A program made the position numbers and the translations under genes. A stretch of DNA of 64,000 nt from Thamnaconus septentrionalis (lineage: Eukaryota; Chordata; Actinopteri; Tetraodontiformes; Monacanthidae): positions 8,182,129 to 8,246,128 of the forward strand of contig CM020505.1 of NCBI GenBank assembly GCA_009823395.1, read 5' to 3'. The notes below the pieces were generated by a model that worked only from the letters and a program-made list of their open reading frames with translations, was not told the DNA's origin and searched no databases. Numbering within the stretch: position 1 is the stretch's first letter; every line of letters starts with the position of its first letter. Below, one piece after another: positions 39,901 through 63,420 of the stretch.

Positions 39901-40611
39901 GAGAGGAAAAAAAATCACTTGGTCTAAGAATAAGCTCACACGTTGACGAGCCATAGTGAGTAGAAGGGAAAAATACAACACACATCACCGAAAACCCTGC
40001 TATGTTTGTGTGCTGGTTAGCTGCTCATATTAGCAAGATTAAGAAAGAGCCAGGAAAAAAGAGGTATGTGTTGACATGAAACACAATTGTGATCGAATCA
40101 GTCAGTCAACCAAACATACATACAAACAGATATAAAGACTCACTAACAGATGTGAACCAGGCTACTGTCAGCGTATTTCAGCGCATGTGTTAAAAAGGAA
40201 CTGCTTCTGAGAAAAATAACTTGCTTTAAAAGCTCAACTACTAACACCTCTGTGCTTTAGACTTCAGCCACACACTTATATTTAAATAGACCTGGTTAAA
40301 TGTAGCAACAAAGCGTTTTTAGCCGTGGTTTGACAGAGTTAAACATGAAATTAGTTTGGTCCTGGTATTAATTCAATGTAAATATTGAAGCCTTGTTGAA
40401 GTCATTATATAATTTTAGTGGGGGGGGGCGGGGGTTCTCTATGTTATTTGTTTTGGGTTTCGGGATAAATATGCATATTCAGCAAACAAAGCTTAGCACT
40501 GCTACAATACTGCAGTTAGCTTTAGTACCTGCTGTACTCCTTAACCACATACTGGCTCTGTTTGTGGTGGTACTCATGGTTGTAATGTCCACGTTTGATC
40601 CAAGATGACAT
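19293..40611 (-). CDS. myom2: Myomesin-2 / M-protein (myomesin family), 38 coding exons
   Basis: This is a sarcomeric M-band protein; the family cross-links myosin thick filaments and also binds titin and muscle creatine kinase. Thirty-eight exons with GT-AG borders and matching phases join into 4,236 nt (1,411 aa plus stop), close to the roughly 1,465 aa I recall for human M-protein. Domain order is Ig1 (about residues 65-155), Ig2 (185-280), five FN3 domains (283-818), five Ig domains (820-1,341) and a 70-residue Pro/Ala/Lys tail. The myom2 assignment, rather than myom1 or myom3, rests on the start [14 protein letters not shown], the FN3-1 phrase CEVGTENW, the Ig7 phrase GLPDVVTIM and the tail start [12 protein letters not shown]. 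The start at 40,611 is preceded by a 3' splice site and the stretch after it resembles the family N-terminus. The head before Ig1 is unusually short. Which fish duplicate (a or b) this is cannot be told. Confidence 0.93.
20593..20680. repeat. (GA)n microsatellite in myom2 intron 36
   Basis: About 43 GA units on the plus strand. On the transcribed (minus-sense) RNA this is a (CU)n polypyrimidine tract inside the intron between coding exons 36 and 37. Confidence 0.95.
22001..22034. repeat. (AC)n microsatellite forming the myom2 exon 35 donor
   Basis: Seventeen AC units on the plus strand, read as (GT)17 on the myom2 sense strand. Exon 35 ends at 22,035 with AAG, and its 5' splice site is the first GT of this array. 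No other GT compatible with the exon border was found. Confidence 0.9.
22201..23349 (-). other. myom2: myom2 micro-exons 33 and 34
   Basis: Exon 33 is 37 nt (23,349-23,313) and exon 34 is 23 nt (22,223-22,201). They encode the inter-Ig linker helix [20 protein letters not shown], which matches the known myomesin linker between the last two Ig domains. The acceptors TACAG and TTTCAG and the donors GTAAGT and GTGAGT are good. Phase continues on both sides: 1 nt in and 2 nt out for exon 33, then 1 nt in and 1 nt out for exon 34. Confidence 0.88.
23360..23384. repeat. Poly(A) tract upstream of myom2 exon 33
   Basis: About 25 A residues on the plus strand, therefore a poly(U) tract just upstream of the exon 33 acceptor in the pre-mRNA. 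It may serve as an extended polypyrimidine tract for this 37-nt exon. Confidence 0.85.
25709..25792. repeat. (TG)n microsatellite in myom2 intron 29
   Basis: About 42 uninterrupted TG units in the intron between coding exons 29 and 30. In the sense RNA it reads (CA)n. Confidence 0.95.
26014..26077. repeat. (TG)n-(AG)n repeat next to the myom2 exon 29 donor
   Basis: A short TG run is followed by about 25 AG units. Exon 29 ends at 26,083, so in sense RNA the intron begins GUCGGU and goes straight into a (CU)n tract, a sequence type bound by PTB-family proteins. Confidence 0.9.
31269..34990 (-). other. myom2: myom2 exons 9-19: five fibronectin type III domains
   Basis: Exons are 34,990-34,849; 34,556-34,357; 34,136-34,083; 33,917-33,790; 33,307-33,124; 33,049-32,875; 32,778-32,657; 32,548-32,361; 32,289-32,163; 32,059-31,881; 31,383-31,269. 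Each FN3 domain is split over two exons, and a 54-nt exon carries the FN3-1/FN3-2 linker. The first half of each domain ends near a W-strand (VSWKPP, LSWKAP, IQWAPP, LNWKKP, VEWQKP); the second half carries the Y-x-FRVRA-N motif ([45 protein letters not shown]). No domain is missing or broken. Confidence 0.93.
33931..33975. repeat. (AC)n microsatellite upstream of myom2 exon 12
   Basis: About 22 AC units, read as (GT)n in sense RNA. It ends about 13 nt before the exon 12 acceptor (33,918), leaving only a short TCTCTTGTGCAG acceptor tract. Confidence 0.92.
35096..38379 (-). other. myom2: myom2 exons 3-8: Ig1 and Ig2
   Basis: Exons are 38,379-38,225; 38,114-38,028; 36,325-36,237; 36,038-35,988; 35,816-35,652; 35,257-35,096. 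Ig1 reads [20 protein letters not shown] through the W-strand IVKWYKDD to [15 protein letters not shown]. Ig2 runs from [17 protein letters not shown] to [16 protein letters not shown]. In M-protein this N-terminal Ig region contributes to myosin binding. The linker exon 36,038-35,988 ([16 protein letters not shown]) is short. The 1.7 kb intron between 36,325 and 38,028 holds the GT/GC array at 36,924-37,049 and a TTTTA repeat near 37,305-37,330. Confidence 0.9.
36924..37049. repeat. Imperfect (GT/GC)n alternating purine-pyrimidine tract
   Basis: About 125 bp of alternating purine and pyrimidine mixing GTGT, GTGC and GCGT units, inside myom2 intron 4. Mixed GC/GT alternation is the sequence class most prone to left-handed (Z) DNA. 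Confidence 0.9.
38532..40611 (-). other. myom2: myom2 exons 1-2: shortened N-terminal head
   Basis: Exon 1 coding part is 40,611-40,529, starting [16 protein letters not shown]. Seven UTR bases lie between its acceptor (after 40,618) and the ATG. Exon 2 is 38,580-38,532 ([17 protein letters not shown], with a CxxC pair like the CRVC of mammalian M-protein). Exon 3 begins [13 protein letters not shown] and reaches Ig1 about 65 residues from the start, compared with about 145-150 in human M-protein as I recall it. The intron between exons 2 and 3 is only 152 bp, leaving no room for the missing helical exons. The 1.9 kb intron 1 shows no coding feature. Confidence 0.8.
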
Positions 40612-40618
40612 GGTGACA

Positions 40619-42663
40619 CTGCAGACAATGACCTGTTGGGTCAACAACACACAAACGGAAAAACCAGTGACACAGTAACGAAAAACACTTACTTCAATCA
40701 CAGACCTAACAAGGAGGACGGGAAACAGCCAGACACAAACACTCACAAAGTCGATGGGACCAACAGAGGTCTTGGAAAAGGTCTATGAAACAAACTAGCA
40801 CGTTGACTTGAAGTCGGTATTTTATACGTGCCTGCGATTTACTGCTATATAAGAATAGCAAGGAATGTAAATCTGCCAACCGCCTTGCCGCCCAAACAAA
40901 GGCAAGCTCTTTTGGAGCTTGGACATGTGGAGGTGGAGCATTGTCGCAGACCAAAACACAAATAAACACGAGACAGGAGCGGCTTCAGGAATGACAAGGT
41001 GACACTATATTGGTTTAGAGACACCGCCACGCTCACGTGCACACACACATAAACAAATGACCAAACACCATTCACAACGATGAGCGATCAGCTAGTGAAG
41101 GTAGGATCATACTGAAACATTTACCCAGTGCACATAATAATTTAGCCCAAAGCACAGAATGGGAACACCAGTCACATTCTGAAAGTGGGTTGTGATATTT
41201 TAATAAACACTCCCATAAATACGGTTTCACAGGTTTTGTCAGAAAGTGTTCAAATAACCGAAAGACATGTCAAAGTTTTACTTTCAAACTATTATGACTG
41301 CAAAGGCAATTTGAAGCTGCTGTATTGGCTGCGTAAATGTTTCGCAGAAAGTGCCGCAGAGAAATCATGGCTCGCTCTTACGTCACACACACATAGCAAC
41401 TTGGAAATATGATTGTCTTACATCACACAGGTCCCCTGACACCAGAATTAAGGTCAGAGGAAACGTAAAGCACCTCTCTTGCTTCCCATCCTCACCCTGA
41501 AAACTACCAAGACATGAGACCAGGCAAGCACATTCCACTTTCCACACGTCTGACACACTCTCCTCAATATCAGTGTCATCGTAACCATGACTATGTTTAA
41601 CTCGCAGTGGCCCAAAACTGCCAATCAAGTAGATGATGAAATAAGCTAGATGATCAAAAATGCGACCTCTGACCCCTGACTCATACAATTAATGGGGACA
41701 TGATTTTTTTCTCGTTAAGTGTCATGGCAGCGTCCCCAAATCCGCAGCCAGTTATGAACTTATTTGTCTCATAAAACGCTCACTAGCTCTCTGCACTTGC
41801 CTTAAGCATCAGTCTGTGCAACAAATTCACTGGAGTCCCAATCACTTCTTGTGAGTCAGAGTTGATGTTTTATTCATAGAGACCTTGGGTCATGAAATTT
41901 AAGAAACCCAACAAGACATTGTGCGCCTTCATAAAATTAGCATAAAACTAAACAGCCCTGGGCCAGCAGCGACTGCAGGCAGGTCATATTTTCTAGTAGC
42001 TCCGCCTCTGTCAGTCTGCCAAATGACACCTGAGCCCCTCCATCTGTAACCGTAAACCGCTGAACCTCTTAGCCATAACTGCATAAATTAGACATTTTGC
42101 GGATTACTTTTAGCCTTGCACAAGTTTGTTCTATTTTTTGGCAGTGGCAACATAACAGAATCACAGTGGCGGGCACTGCATTTCTTCTTGAACGGAATAA
42201 AGTAAGATACTGTGATATAACACACAACACAACTGTATGTCATATAATCTATATTATTAGTCTTTGTAAGTATCCTACCCTGTTTTCCACTAAAGGAAGC
42301 ATTTTGCTCATCCAATTTGATTGCCCACTTAGAGACCAGGTAACAGAATTGGTTAGATCTTGTTCTGCTGAATCCACCACCAACATCATGTCCATCTCTT
42401 GCTATCTCAAACAAGACTATACAGCTGCTAACAACAGTAATAATCAAATTAAAACGTCTTCAACTGGTGCAAAAATCTTCACATTCTCAATCAATTATCC
42501 TTTTATCCATATGCATTATCACCCTTGGGACCACCAGCTCTGCTCAGGGGCCACATCACTCATATAGCTCCATCCCACCAATTACGAAGGCAGATGGCAG
42601 AGGCTGACGATACAGAAGCGCTTGCATCAGGAGGAAGAGAACAAAAAACACAGTTCTACTTAC
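40619..42663 (-). other. myom2: myom2 leader intron
   Basis: About 2 kb between the non-coding leader exon and the first coding exon. A 156-codon plus-strand frame inside it (42,097-42,567) matches no family I know and I treat it as chance. No further exon is recognised, but an alternative 5' exon cannot be excluded. Confidence 0.6.
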
Positions 42664-42795
42664 CCCTTGAGATTTCTTTTTCAGCGACTTTGGTTGCTAG
42701 CCTGAATCCACAGGGAGTCAGCCTGAACCAAGAAGCAGGCCAACGAAACCACCAGCAGCAGCAGTCTCGAGCTGGCCCCAACAGCCTCCCTCTGA
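42664..42795 (-). other. myom2: myom2 non-coding leader exon
   Basis: A consensus donor (AGGG|GTAAGTAG on the minus strand) ends an exon at 42,664. About 130 nt upstream of it is a TATA/MEF2-like element, which would place transcription start near 42,795. The leader then splices to the acceptor in front of the ATG exon at 40,618. The start site is inferred from TATA spacing only. Confidence 0.55.
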
Positions 42796-42797
42796 GG

Positions 42798-42830
42798 CCT
42801 TAAAAGGACAGGCAGCTGCCTATATATAAC
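42798..42830 (-). promoter_or_regulatory. myom2: myom2 muscle promoter: MEF2/TATA, E-box and CArG box
   Basis: Read in the myom2 direction, a TTATATATAG element (plus strand 42,820-42,829) fits both a TATA box and the MEF2 consensus YTAWWWWTAR. The palindromic E-box CAGCTG follows at 42,813-42,818, and a perfect SRF-type CArG box CCTTTTAAGG lies at 42,798-42,807. MEF2, MyoD-family and SRF sites together are the classic signature of striated-muscle promoters, in line with an M-band protein gene. Confidence 0.65.
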
Positions 42831-44315
42831 CAGTATCCTTCAAGACTCCCCCTGAACTAGACAACAAGGAGTTTTCCCATTAGATTTTCAGTGGAAGCCA
42901 TATGATCCCAATTGTTGTCCAGTGAACATTATCATAACAACTGATGTGAAGTTACTGTTCAAGTACAATAGAGGAAAAAAACTGAGGAACTGGGCCCCGC
43001 TATTTGCTTGAAGTAACATTTTTAACTTCACAGACCCCTTATTTGGAATTCCTCTTCATTAAGGCATATTCATATAATATTGTAATTTCTTCAATTTTTT
43101 TTGAATAATTTCACAATTTAGAGGTATTATTGATGCATTGATCAGATACCTTTACCAAGATATACAATAATCTTAAAATTCATATTGTATGCCTCCCAGC
43201 ACAACGCTGGGCTTCACTGATGTCCTGCTCCTTGCTCATATCTTTCCTCATACTCACTCATAAGTGTCTTGAGACACAGTCTCGCATGCTGCACTTTGGC
43301 TATAACCTATTTATAAAACTAGCTACAGTTACAGCCTAGAGACTATTCCTGACATGGCGGAGGAGCGCCTTCACATCTGATGCAAACCTCTGTGGCAGGA
43401 AAAAAAAAAAACGTGGAGTAGGTTGTTGAGAGAAGAAACAGAAGGAGAAGAGCACATATGAAGGGAGAAATGGGGTGGGTGATGGGTGGAGATTGAGAAA
43501 GGAACTAGAGGGATGAACAAGTGATGATTGCTTTTATTAACCGATGAAATTATGAGGTGCTTGAACTTTGTCAGAAAGTTAATTAAGTCCAAGAATAAAT
43601 GCTTGTGACACAATAGGACTCAAAGATATTTTGGCATTAAAAGTAGTGGTGCATGTGTTATAAAAGGAAAGGGGCCCAGTCTGACATCCACAGCAGTACA
43701 GTCTGAATCTCAGGAATTAGAGGGAGGGACTCACATTGAGCTTAAATGATGGGAAATGTAATTTTTTTTATGACGGAGATCTTTTTTTCAGTTTTTTTTC
43801 CATTTATTTGGCGCTCAATTTATAATTCACGATGAATTTATATTTAAGGTGATGAATCAACAGGATTTGTTGTTAAAAAGAGCCCCCTGTTGGTCATGAA
43901 GTGGAACATACTTTAACTGTCAACTGTGAAGAGGGTCTGGCTGACAGCATTCCACTGGTACATTTGGGGAAATGAGTAATGTTTGTTTGTTTTGTGTTTA
44001 GAAAAGTGTACATTTTATTTGAAATTGAGTGGTGATTAGATTTCATTCGATAACCCAGCTTTCCGCCTTTTTACACAACCTTATACCTGGCTGGTAGTGC
44101 TGTTCTCTTCTGACTAGACACAAAAGGGTGCCACACCTATCACTCAGCTTATACAGTAAATGGGTTAATGTGTTTCTCTGCCTGGTCAAAGTCACACTTG
44201 TCGAGAAATGTATGCACTCCTTGCCGCTATTTTATGACACTTCAGTGAAAGACTGATACTGGCTGGAGTATTCGACACGGCACACAGTTTGATAGCTGCC
44301 GACAAACCTATCTAT

Positions 44316-44352
<37 letters not shown>

Positions 44353-44400
44353 TTAATTACCATAAACAGGTCATCTCAAGTCACACTGGCACCGGTCGAC
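42831..44400. other. Intergenic region between divergent myom2 and rnaset2
   Basis: About 1.6 kb of AT-rich sequence between two head-to-head genes. It contains a (TTTA)n array at 44,313-44,350 and short homopolymers. The stretch upstream of the myom2 core promoter would be expected to hold muscle enhancers, but I cannot point to individual sites. Confidence 0.5.
44313..44350. repeat. (TTTA)n microsatellite
   Basis: About nine TTTA units, about 110 bp upstream of the putative rnaset2 promoter elements. Confidence 0.9.
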
Positions 44401-44425
44401 CAACAAAAGAAGCCACTTCCGATAC

Positions 44426-44571
44426 CATGTGACTACGCGTCACGTCTTGGTCACTCATAATTGGCTGGGCCGACAAACAAGGCAGTGAAGTGAAGCTGTA
44501 GCAGCGGAGCGGCGACTTTTGTTGGACCCGAGTGTTTGAATTTTCTCAATCCTTCGACATCTTTTTTGCAG
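44426..44571 (+). promoter_or_regulatory. rnaset2: rnaset2 promoter region and non-coding exon 1
   Basis: An inverted CCAAT box (ATTGG, 44,460-44,464) lies just upstream of a leader ending at 44,571 with a good donor (G|GTGAGTG). Two near-E-box elements, CATGTGAC (44,426-44,433) and GTCACGTC (44,439-44,446), each match most of the CLEAR element used by TFEB at lysosomal genes. That would suit a lysosomal nuclease but is only a partial match. The start site is inferred to lie around 44,480-44,520. Confidence 0.5.
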
Positions 44572-45201
44572 GTGAGTGTCATTCAAAGCGCCGTTACAGT
44601 CTCACTTAACTGACTTTAAGTTTTCACCTGTCCACCCGAGGATGTATATGTTTTACCTTTAGCCTGTTGTAGCTTGCTAACGCTTAGTATTGCAGCTCAG
44701 TCGGGACGCGATTTCTTCCGTTATTATTTTCCCCTCCCTTTGTCATAAATGAAATGTTAGATGTCTTAACTGTAGTTTTGTTCGTGCTGAAACAACGGAG
44801 AGGTTAGTTTTACGACATAGGAACTTTAACCGGAGCCATTACAGGGGCTGCACTTTACGGCAAGTAAACAGTGTCACGCGGGCGTCACTGTTTTGAAGCT
44901 TATGTCCAAGAACCGACTGTTTTTTGTTTTTTTTTGTTCATTTTCTCTTCGTATTGTACGGGGAAGAAGTGGCCTTTAATATCAGTTCTGCTCTGTTGCT
45001 CAATAAGGTCTCACGAGGTTTGTTATAGCTACTCACTTCCTCAATTTTAAACCAGCACATATACTGTTTGCTTAATTGACCAGGCAGATTTTGAGTGAGT
45101 TTTTTTATGTGTTTGTTTTCTAATTGGAATTATCTTAATACTGTATGGGTTAGATGGGGTGCACAAATTAACTGACAGCGTTATTAGCTTTCAGGTCAAA
45201 C

Positions 45202-48183
<2,982 letters not shown>

Positions 48184-48624
48184 GTCAGATCAGCCGCAGC
48201 ATTAAAACAACAAAAATATTATGGAATTCTCAGTGATATTGTTTATGGTGTGTGGTTTTCCACATCGAATAGAATTTTTTTTTAGTACCCCAAGGGGGAA
48301 ATTCAGGTCTTAAACTCTTGGAACATCCATGTGAAGGTTCTTCTCTCCACATATCACTTGTTTACTGGTCACATGCACTGTGATCCGACACACAAGCTCA
48401 CATGTTGAGCAATAATATTAATAGTCTCAATCTGTACAGTTCAGAAATAGAATAATCTTTATGATAATGTCTGGGAACAATGTGCACATGGAGATTTGGT
48501 GCACATTTCAAACATTAAAATCCACTATTATATTTCTGTCAAATTTTGTTTTCATGTTCTGTTATTTCTTGAGAAAAATAAGTGCACTCTTACATCGCTT
48601 CTGTTTTATGAATTTATGAATAAA
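48184..48624 (+). terminator. rnaset2: rnaset2 3'UTR and polyadenylation signal
   Basis: The stop TGA at 48,181-48,183 is followed by about 440 nt of AT-rich 3'UTR. The canonical AATAAA is at 48,619-48,624. A SINE begins only 27 bp past the signal, so cleavage should fall at or just before the insertion. Confidence 0.75.
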
Positions 48625-48650
48625 CATTCTTGCAAAACATAATTATAATT

Positions 48651-48994
48651 TGGGCGCCGTAGTGGCGCAGTGGCTAGCGCTGCAGCCTCACTGCAAGAAG
48701 GTTATGGGTTCGATTCTGGGCCTGGGACCTTACTGTGTGGAGTTTGCATGTTCTCCCTGTGTCTGCATGGGTCCACAGTCCAAAAACGTGCATATAAGGT
48801 GAACTGGAAACTCTAAATTGTCCGTAGATGTGTGTGTGAGTGCTAGTGGTTGTTTGTCTCCAAGTGGCTGTGATGAACTGGCGACTTGTCCAGGGTGTCA
48901 CCCTGCCTTTGCCCTATGACAGCTGGGAGATGCTCCAGCAGACCCCCGTGACCCTGAGCTCAGGATTAAGCGTGTATTGAAAATTGATGGATGG
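48651..48994 (+). mobile_element. tRNA-derived SINE with target-site duplication
   Basis: The 5' part shows Pol III promoter boxes: an A-box-like TGGCGCAGTGGCTAGCGC and a B box GGTTCGATTC (about 48,708-48,717), about 45 nt apart. The body (GTTTGCATGTTCTCCCTGTG, GGCGACTTGTCCAGGGTG, ATGACAGCTGGGA) is a sequence I recognise as widespread in fish genomes. It ends in a GATGGATGGAT tail. Flanks 48,639-48,650 and 48,995-49,006 are near-identical (ATAATTAT followed by AATT or GATT), consistent with a target-site duplication. Confidence 0.85.
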
Positions 48995-49006
48995 ATAATT
49001 ATGATT

Positions 49007-50439
49007 GGCAAAATTGTTATTGATTAAAAAAAAAAAATCAAACTCGGACATTCACTTTTAAGATACTTTTGAATCAACACTGGTACAAAGGCGTATACAC
49101 ACACCATCATTGTTTTTTTTCCCCACAAGGTGCCTATTGAATATTTACCATGTATTGTCAGGTTATTTAATCACCTGCTTATTTGTACAATTGTTTCTGT
49201 TAATGCAATTTGGTTATTTTGTGTATTGGAAAATCAGTTTGAACTACATGGGATTGTTGAAGAGGTCAATGTATTCTGCCAAAAAACTAATAAACCTGTT
49301 TTATGCCTAACTTTGAGGTATTGGTATTAAAAAGTATCTTTTAAAAAAAAAAGTTTTAACTTGAATAGGGCTTTATCCTGCTCTTCGTTGTTGAGTATAT
49401 CCATATATTTTGCATTCTAGCCCCAGGATTCATATATGCCTGTGTATAAAGTATATCAATTCGTTCTATATTTGAGCTTGCGGGTGTATCTGTTCAGATC
49501 TGCCCTGTGCGTATGAATATTAATGTTGTGATCTTCTTACACAGTCATAATCCTACTGAGGCAAAGACACTCGTCTATAATCCCCAGTCTCCGCCCACAA
49601 CACGGCCCTGTAGATCGACTCAACATATCTGACGACCTTTTCGGTTGATGACGTCCCAAAAATTGTGCTCGCTAAATTGTAAATGTGCACCCCATCCTGA
49701 TAAATGTGTATCATTTATCAGTTTGGGGGTCTGTACTGTGTTTTGCAGGTCGATGGTTATTTTTTTGGGCTGATTATTTAGAAAACACTAAAAGCAGCAG
49801 GTATCACAGACCTGATTTACCCTGACTTCCATCCAATACTCCCCTTGCTTTATTTTCCATCTCTCTCCCTCTCTCTCCCTCCCTCCGCTTATGTAACACT
49901 GCAGCTCTGCAAAGCTGCTGATGTGACAGATCCAAGCGCCGTCGCACACATGCACATGCATACACATGCCCATGTGGTCCAGCTGATCACTATGTACTCT
50001 CCCTGATTGTTGCCCTTGCTCATGTCATCATTATTGACGGGTGCGTCAATTGCTGTGCTCAAATGGAAATTGGATTCTGATGCAGCACCGCCTCACCTCG
50101 GCTCATATGTTTTTCCACTGTCACTGTCCTCGGTGACCCTGCCTTGCAGTGTCTCTCAGCCACTCGGCAGTCACCTTTCCAATCTGTCCTCATCTGTGCT
50201 CTTGGGATGTCGTGAAGCAGCAGGAGAGAGGTGAGGCAGAGGAGCCGGGGAGAGGTTGCTATACCATGTGACCTCGCCAGCTGTTGCTGTAGCGGTGGGG
50301 AAGAGCCGAGCGGGAGGCGAAGGGTAGAAACCAGGCAGAATAATGGAGGTCGGGGGTTGGAAGCCCGCCGGCGCACATTGTGACGGCTGAAAATCCCTTG
50401 TTCTGCAGGGAGGGAGGGTGCAACAGGGGATGAACGCGC
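49007..50439. other. Intergenic sequence between rnaset2 and rps6ka2
   Basis: About 1.4 kb without a recognised gene. It is AT-rich to about 49,780, then increasingly CpG-bearing toward the rps6ka2 promoter, with a CT-rich stretch at 49,858-49,886. Short open frames on both strands overlap each other and match nothing known. Confidence 0.55.
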
Positions 50440-50958
50440 ACATGCTCAGTCAGAGATCTGAGGCGGGAGCTCTCGCGCTCTGTCTGTTCCCCCCTGCGCG
50501 CGCGCTCACGCGCACTCACACGCACCTCTCCTGATTCAGCGGAACAGATTTATTCGTCACCTCTTCTTCTTGCGGGCTTCACGCAGCGAGCCTGCCTGCC
50601 TGCCGCACCGCAAAGCAAGACCCGCCGCGTCCCTTCTGCGCAGGTGTAGCGGCTCGGTTACAACTCCGACTGGGTGTCTTCAGCGCGCTGCTGACTGGGC
50701 TGAGGCTGTAGGAGAGGAGAGGAGGGGGACGTCAGCCTTCAGCAAAGCAACCTTCAGTGACGAGACCAGCAGTGGGAGACCCGGAGGAAGATGTGAGGCA
50801 AAGAATTCCGCGAGGAGAGCTGCGCACACACGCACGCACGCAGGCACAAGCCAAGGGGGGGACTGTTCCTGCGCGTGCACCTGAAGACCTCCTGCAAGGT
50901 GGGGGGTGTGTGATGATGTTCACCATCATGGGATAGACGCTCAGCGCCGCCCATTGCC
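50440..50958 (+). promoter_or_regulatory. rps6ka2: rps6ka2 CpG-rich promoter and 5' leader
   Basis: This is GC- and CpG-rich sequence (including a GCGCGCGCG run at about 50,498-50,506) with no TATA box, as expected for a widely expressed kinase gene. The transcription start cannot be fixed. The main ATG at 50,959 has a good context (GCCATGG) and begins a sequence typical of RSK3. A 7-codon upstream frame ends 22 nt before it. Confidence 0.5.
50913..50936 (+). CDS. Short upstream ORF in rps6ka2 leader
   Basis: ATG ATG TTC ACC ATC ATG GGA TAG: three in-frame ATGs, seven codons, stopping 22 nt before the rps6ka2 start. If the transcript includes this stretch, ribosomes would meet it first. It is in a different frame from the main ORF. 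Expression is not shown by the sequence. Confidence 0.35.
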   Translation: MMFTIMG

Positions 50959-61949
<10,991 letters not shown>

Positions 61950-62774
61950 CCTTAACTATGTAAAGACATTCATTCAGACCAGCAGCGGTTCCGATGGTTC
62001 AACCCTCTTTTAAAAAGCACACAGCCAATTAAATGTGCAAACAGAGAAGTGTAGGCAAAACATAAATAACCTCTTATCTTCAAAACGAATGAACCTGAAC
62101 CTCTTTCAAGCATCCAGAGGTACGATTACAAGTAAATTCACTTGATTTGAAATTTCAGTACTTTATTGGTTTTTATCAGACTCATCTATCAATTTCAGCA
62201 GCAAGATAATGACTTGGTGCTGGCTAGACTGGTAGCTACCTGGATCACAATGTATTGAAATGTAGTGCTATTTAAAAATAAGGAAATAAACAAAAAAAAA
62301 AGGATAAAATTACCTTCTTGTACTTCACAGTGAAGCAGATTATTAAACCAGAGAAGCAGCATTAAATGCAATAAAAAAAAACTATGCCAAATGTACTTTT
62401 TGCTTTACATTCAGAACACATGTCACGTCATTGACAGTCATGTGACAGACCTCAGCAGCTCTCTCTAATATACCCCATTATGACACATCATTACTTGTAG
62501 ACTTACTAAGTGATGTGTTTTGCAGCGCTCCGCGCTTACAATCCCGACTTTTCCTTCTGACCCCTTCTTAATTATGCATGTTCAAGTGTAAATATTCTAC
62601 CAAAGGTGATTATTCTTATTTATGTCAATGCCATCAAAGTCTCATTGTTTGTGATACGCTTGATCATCTTATTGTTGTCTGTAATCGTTGCAGTCACTGT
62701 GAAACTCATGAAATAAGTCACTGCTAGAGTACCTGCTTCTAGAGGCAAAGTGAGTTTTATATTTGTTTATTTTT

Positions 62775-62777
<3 letters not shown>

Positions 62778-62814
<37 letters not shown>
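62778..62814. repeat. (AC)n microsatellite in rps6ka2 3'UTR
   Basis: About 18 AC units, followed directly by AAATAAATAAATAAAT. The AATAAA strings in that tail could act as weak early polyadenylation signals. Confidence 0.95.
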
Positions 62815-62817
<3 letters not shown>

Positions 62818-63420
62818 TAAATAAATAAATCAGGAACACACATTAAACTGTGACTTTGCTAAAGGTTGCACGCAGATGCAGTGAAACATAAACTCTGTTT
62901 TCAAAACGCCGCAGCCAAAACTACTTTGTCCTGGCATTAGCTGTGACAGTTGATGTTTCTTTGTGTGCTTGAAGGTGTCAAGCTGTCTTTCTGTCGGGCT
63001 TTTTTCTTATCTGTTATTGTGGAAAAAAGAAATCGTCTGAGAGAATGTGTGTCCTTTTAGACTGTATACAGACCTGATGCTGCAGACTGCATCTCATCAT
63101 AAGTTGCAGCATACACATTCATTTCGAAGGACAACCAAGCAAGGTAGCACATTTTGTCCTATACAGTGATCCAGTCTTGTCGCCAATAGGAATGTAGATT
63201 ATGATGCTTCGCAAATAATGCACAAACTTACTGGTTGACTGTGTTGTGCTGTGAAACCAGTCAAAACTCTAGCAGAGAGGCAAAACTATTGCTCATGTAT
63301 GATTATTGCAGATGCGCATACTTGTGTGTGTTTTGGTCCGTTGCATAACCGTCCAGCCCGTGTACCTCTGAGTTTGCTGATCTGGTTGTAGTCTTCATGT
63401 CGTGCCTACAGTCACCAAGC

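Noticed and set aside
42097..42567. 156-codon plus-strand ORF
   Set aside because: It lies in the myom2 leader intron, antisense to it, with no recognisable domain, no splice-supported extension and ordinary AT-rich composition.
48660..48730. A tRNA gene, because of A- and B-box-like sequences
   Set aside because: It cannot fold into a full cloverleaf with an acceptor stem, it continues into a fish SINE body, and it has a target-site duplication.
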